A stretch of 35,319 nucleotides of DNA. Source: Actinomadura sp. CNU-125 (lineage in GTDB: Bacteria; Actinomycetota; Actinomycetes; Streptosporangiales; Streptosporangiaceae). The notes below the pieces were generated by a model. It saw only the letters and a program-made list of their open reading frames with translations, did no database searches and was not told the DNA's origin. The DNA is taken from positions 1-35,319 of the forward strand of contig NZ_MKJY01000582.1 in NCBI RefSeq assembly GCF_001942465.1. The letters run 5' to 3'. This document shows, one piece after another, positions 33,523 through 35,319 of this stretch; within the stretch, counting starts at the first letter, position 1; each line of letters starts with the position of its first letter. Both the position numbers and the translations under genes were made by a program.

Positions 33523-34604
33523 TCAGCCGTTGGTGTAGACGAGCGGAACGTCCTCGGTCTTCCCGACCGCCCACAGGGTCGGAGCGCCGGGGACGGCCGT
33601 CGCACCGGTGATCTCCCCGCCGCCCGGCACCGGGATATCGATCTCCGTCCACGTGTCGCCGTCGAGCCGGTACTGGCCGCCGCCGGAGGTCTGCACGGCC
33701 CAGGTCGTCCCGTCGCCGGTGCGCACCAGCTTCTCGTTCGACGGGGTCGCCGGGCCCTCGGTCCAGGTCTCGCCGTCCCAGCGGTAGAGGACCCGCTCGC
33801 GGCCGCTCGAATCCCGGGGCACGGTGCCGGTCGCCCACACCTCGTTCTCGGAGACGGCCAGGACCTCGTTCCAGAACGCGTCGTCGGGCAGCCCGGACAC
33901 CTCGCTCCAGCCCTGGCCGTCCCAGCGCACGACGCCCCAGGTGGTCGCGGCCCACGCCGGGCCGCCGGGCGGCGCGGAGATGTCGTTGACGGCGATGCAG
34001 CAGTTGTCGTGGGCGCCCGCGTCGTACTCGGTCCACGCGCCGTTCTCCCAGCGGTGGATCGTCGTGCCGCACGCGATCCAGACGCCGGTGCCGTCGGCCT
34101 GCGGGCTGCGTGGCCAGCACCCCTCGGGCGGAGCGACGTCGTGCCAGGCCGTGCCGTCCCAGCGGGCGACGAACGGGTCGCGCTGCGGGAAGTCTTCGAG
34201 CGGGTGCAGCGTGCCGGTGACCCACACGTTCGAGGGCGATCCGGCGTCGATCTCGTCGGCGGACGCGTCGCCGCCGGTGCCCGGCAGGTCGTGCGTCCGC
34301 CAGCTCGTCCCGTTCCACCGCGTCACGACGGCCTTGGGCGGCAGGACGTTGATCCAGTTGCCGCCGAGCCCCGGGATCGCCCACCAGTACCGCTGGCGGC
34401 CCTGGTAGCCGGCCGCCCACACGTCGTTCGGGCCGGTCGCCGACACCGCCTCCAGCCCGCTCTGCGGCCAGAGCACCGGGGTCGGGGCCGCCTGCGGCGT
34501 CGGCGCTTCGGCCGCCGCGGCGGGCGCCGCGAGCAGCCCCCCGGACGCAGGACGGCCGCGAGCGCGGCGGCGGAAGACGCGGGACGGACACGGAACGATC
34601 GCAT
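33523..34604 (-). CDS. Secreted beta-propeller-like protein, one suspected indel in the signal peptide
   Basis: The ATG at 34604 follows GAAGGGAA. The N-terminus MRSFRVRPASSAAALAAVL is a Sec signal. The frame changes near 34549; one added G gives VLASGGLLAAPAAAAEAPTP, a normal cleavage region joined to the mature domain starting near PVLWPQSGLEAVSATGPNDV. The mature 320 residues consist of repeats with WDG/WNG turns (TRWNGTSWRTHDL, ARWDGTAWHDVAP, VRWDGQGWSEVSG, YRWDGETWTEGPA, YRLDGDTWTEIDI) and NDVWAAG or NVWVTG strands. That is about five or six blades, as in exported actinomycete WD- or Kelch-like propellers. A pair of adjacent Cys (DNCCIAV) is unusual. No catalytic site is seen; binding at the cell surface is likely. 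Confidence 0.82.
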
Positions 34605-34727
34605 CGGCCGGTTCCCTTCACGTTGGGGGGCTTCACCGCCGATTCAATCAAGCCAGCGATCACTGGCACAATATCCGGCCGTCCACGGAATCGGGCGACT
34701 TCTGGGGTTATTGGTGCCGTCTTGACC

Positions 34728-34742
34728 TACCCTGTCGGAATG
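34728..34742 (+). promoter_or_regulatory. -10 element with a probable leaderless start for the acyltransferase gene
   Basis: TACCCT (34728-34733) ends six bases before the ATG at 34740, the spacing seen for leaderless actinomycete mRNAs that begin at the start codon. No ribosome binding site precedes either this ATG or the in-frame ATG at 34770. No clear -35 is visible. Confidence 0.4.
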
Positions 34743-35319
34743 CTCCCCACAGCGGGTGAATCACGCACGATGACCAGACTGGGGTGGTTGGACGCGCTGC
34801 GCGGGCTGGCCGCGCTGGCGGTGGTGCTGCACCACGCGGGCTACGTCTTCTTCCCGAACGTGCACCTGTGGCTGAAGGACCGGTTCGATTTCGGCACCTT
34901 CGGCGTCCTGGTGTTCTTCCTGGTCAGCGGCTACATCGTGCCCGCTTCGCTGGAGCGCCGGGGCAGCGTGCGCGGGTTCTGGATCGGCCGGTTCTGCCGC
35001 ATCTACCCGCTGCTGGCCGTCGCCGGGCTGCTCGCGGTCACGCCGTTCCTGCTCGGGGTGCGCGGCCTGCGCGCCGGGCTTGAGCAGTACGACCCCGTGA
35101 CGGCCGTCGTGGCGCACGTGACGATGCTGCAGGACGTCCTGGGCGTCCCCAACGCGATCAACGTGCTGTGGACGCTGTCCTACGAGATGGTCTTCTACCT
35201 GCTGATCGTCGCGCTGTTCGTGACGGGCGCGCACCGGCGGTCGGCGCAGGTCGCGCCGGGCTCGCCGCGCCGCGCTGCTGGCGGGCGGGCTGCTGCCGAC
35301 GGCGCTGCTGTCGCGCTCG
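34740..35319 (+). CDS. Acyltransferase-3 family membrane protein, partial at the right edge
   Basis: The start may be the ATG at 34740 (leaderless) or the ATG at 34770 (MTRLGWLDALRGLAALAVVL). The opening RLGWLDALRGLAALAVVLHH is the hallmark of acyltransferase-3 (OafA/NodX-type) proteins, with the catalytic His in VVLHHAGY. FFLVSGYIVPASLERRGSVR and FWIGRFCRIYPLLAVAGLLA follow, with the conserved Arg and the second helix. LWTLSYEMVFYLLIVALFV is the next family block. These integral membrane enzymes O-acylate sugars or lipids outside the membrane. The last 20 codons look frame-shifted near 35262; in the next frame they read ALLAGGLLPTALLSRS, a helix. The rest lies beyond the window. Confidence 0.85.
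   Translation, partial: MLPTAGESRTMTRLGWLDALRGLAALAVVLHHAGYVFFPNVHLWLKDRFDFGTFGVLVFFLVSGYIVPASLERRGSVRGFWIGRFCRIYPLLAVAGLLAVTPFLLGVRGLRAGLEQYDPVTAVVAHVTMLQDVLGVPNAINVLWTLSYEMVFYLLIVALFVTGAHRRSAQVAPGSPRRAAGGRAAADGAAVAL

Noticed and set aside
1..35319. CRISPR arrays, tRNA or rRNA genes, transposases, attachment sites
   Set aside because: None could be supported by reading the sequence; no regularly spaced repeats or transposase motifs were found.

Overview
The window comes from a very GC-rich actinomycete. Codons end almost always in G or C, starts are often GTG or TTG, and neighbouring genes overlap by 1-11 bases. A Streptosporangiales-type genome (Actinomadura or Thermomonospora relatives) would fit, but that is inference. 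No tRNA, rRNA, CRISPR array, insertion sequence or phage gene was seen. Many genes are interrupted by single-base frame changes, often in G/C runs and unrelated to gene type. I annotate these as genes with suspected sequence indels and give the approximate position of each.

Region 1 (1-14215, minus strand) is a long, tightly coupled biosynthetic-type operon that runs off the left edge. It is read from a TTGACT-N17-TAGCTT promoter near 14160. In transcription order it encodes a Gfo/Idh/MocA dehydrogenase, a TIM-barrel sugar isomerase/epimerase, an M20 deacylase with a strange Cys-rich leader, an Ldh2-type dehydrogenase, a second Gfo/Idh/MocA dehydrogenase and a small conserved protein. After a gap holding a separate EF-hand gene come two DegT-type PLP aminotransferases, a UbiA-type membrane prenyltransferase, an FAD amine-oxidase-like enzyme, an acyl-adenylating ligase and a family III CoA-transferase. 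The enzyme set suggests oxidation, isomerisation and amination of a sugar or cyclitol, then prenylation, redox tailoring and acyl activation. I recognise no known pathway with this combination.

Region 2 (14329-21442, mostly plus) holds a small secreted protein, a GlxA-like AraC regulator, a secreted phospholipase D-like enzyme and a three-gene operon (FAD oxidoreductase, polytopic membrane protein, TetR repressor) with a clear promoter/operator. It ends with a DUF3558-like lipoprotein.

Region 3 (21495-29916) is about carboxylate transport. A DUF485 protein and an ActP-like sodium:solute symporter form one minus operon under a CRP-like site. A LytS-type sensor kinase, LytTR response regulator, small membrane protein and second symporter form another. 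Two secreted proteins of unknown function lie between them on the plus strand.

Region 4 (29997-35319) has cytochrome oxidase subunit I (ctaD), a DUF3040 membrane protein and a GT4 glycosyltransferase on the minus strand. It also has a secreted beta-propeller-like protein (minus) and, at the right edge, a partial acyltransferase-3 membrane protein (plus) with a probable leaderless start.
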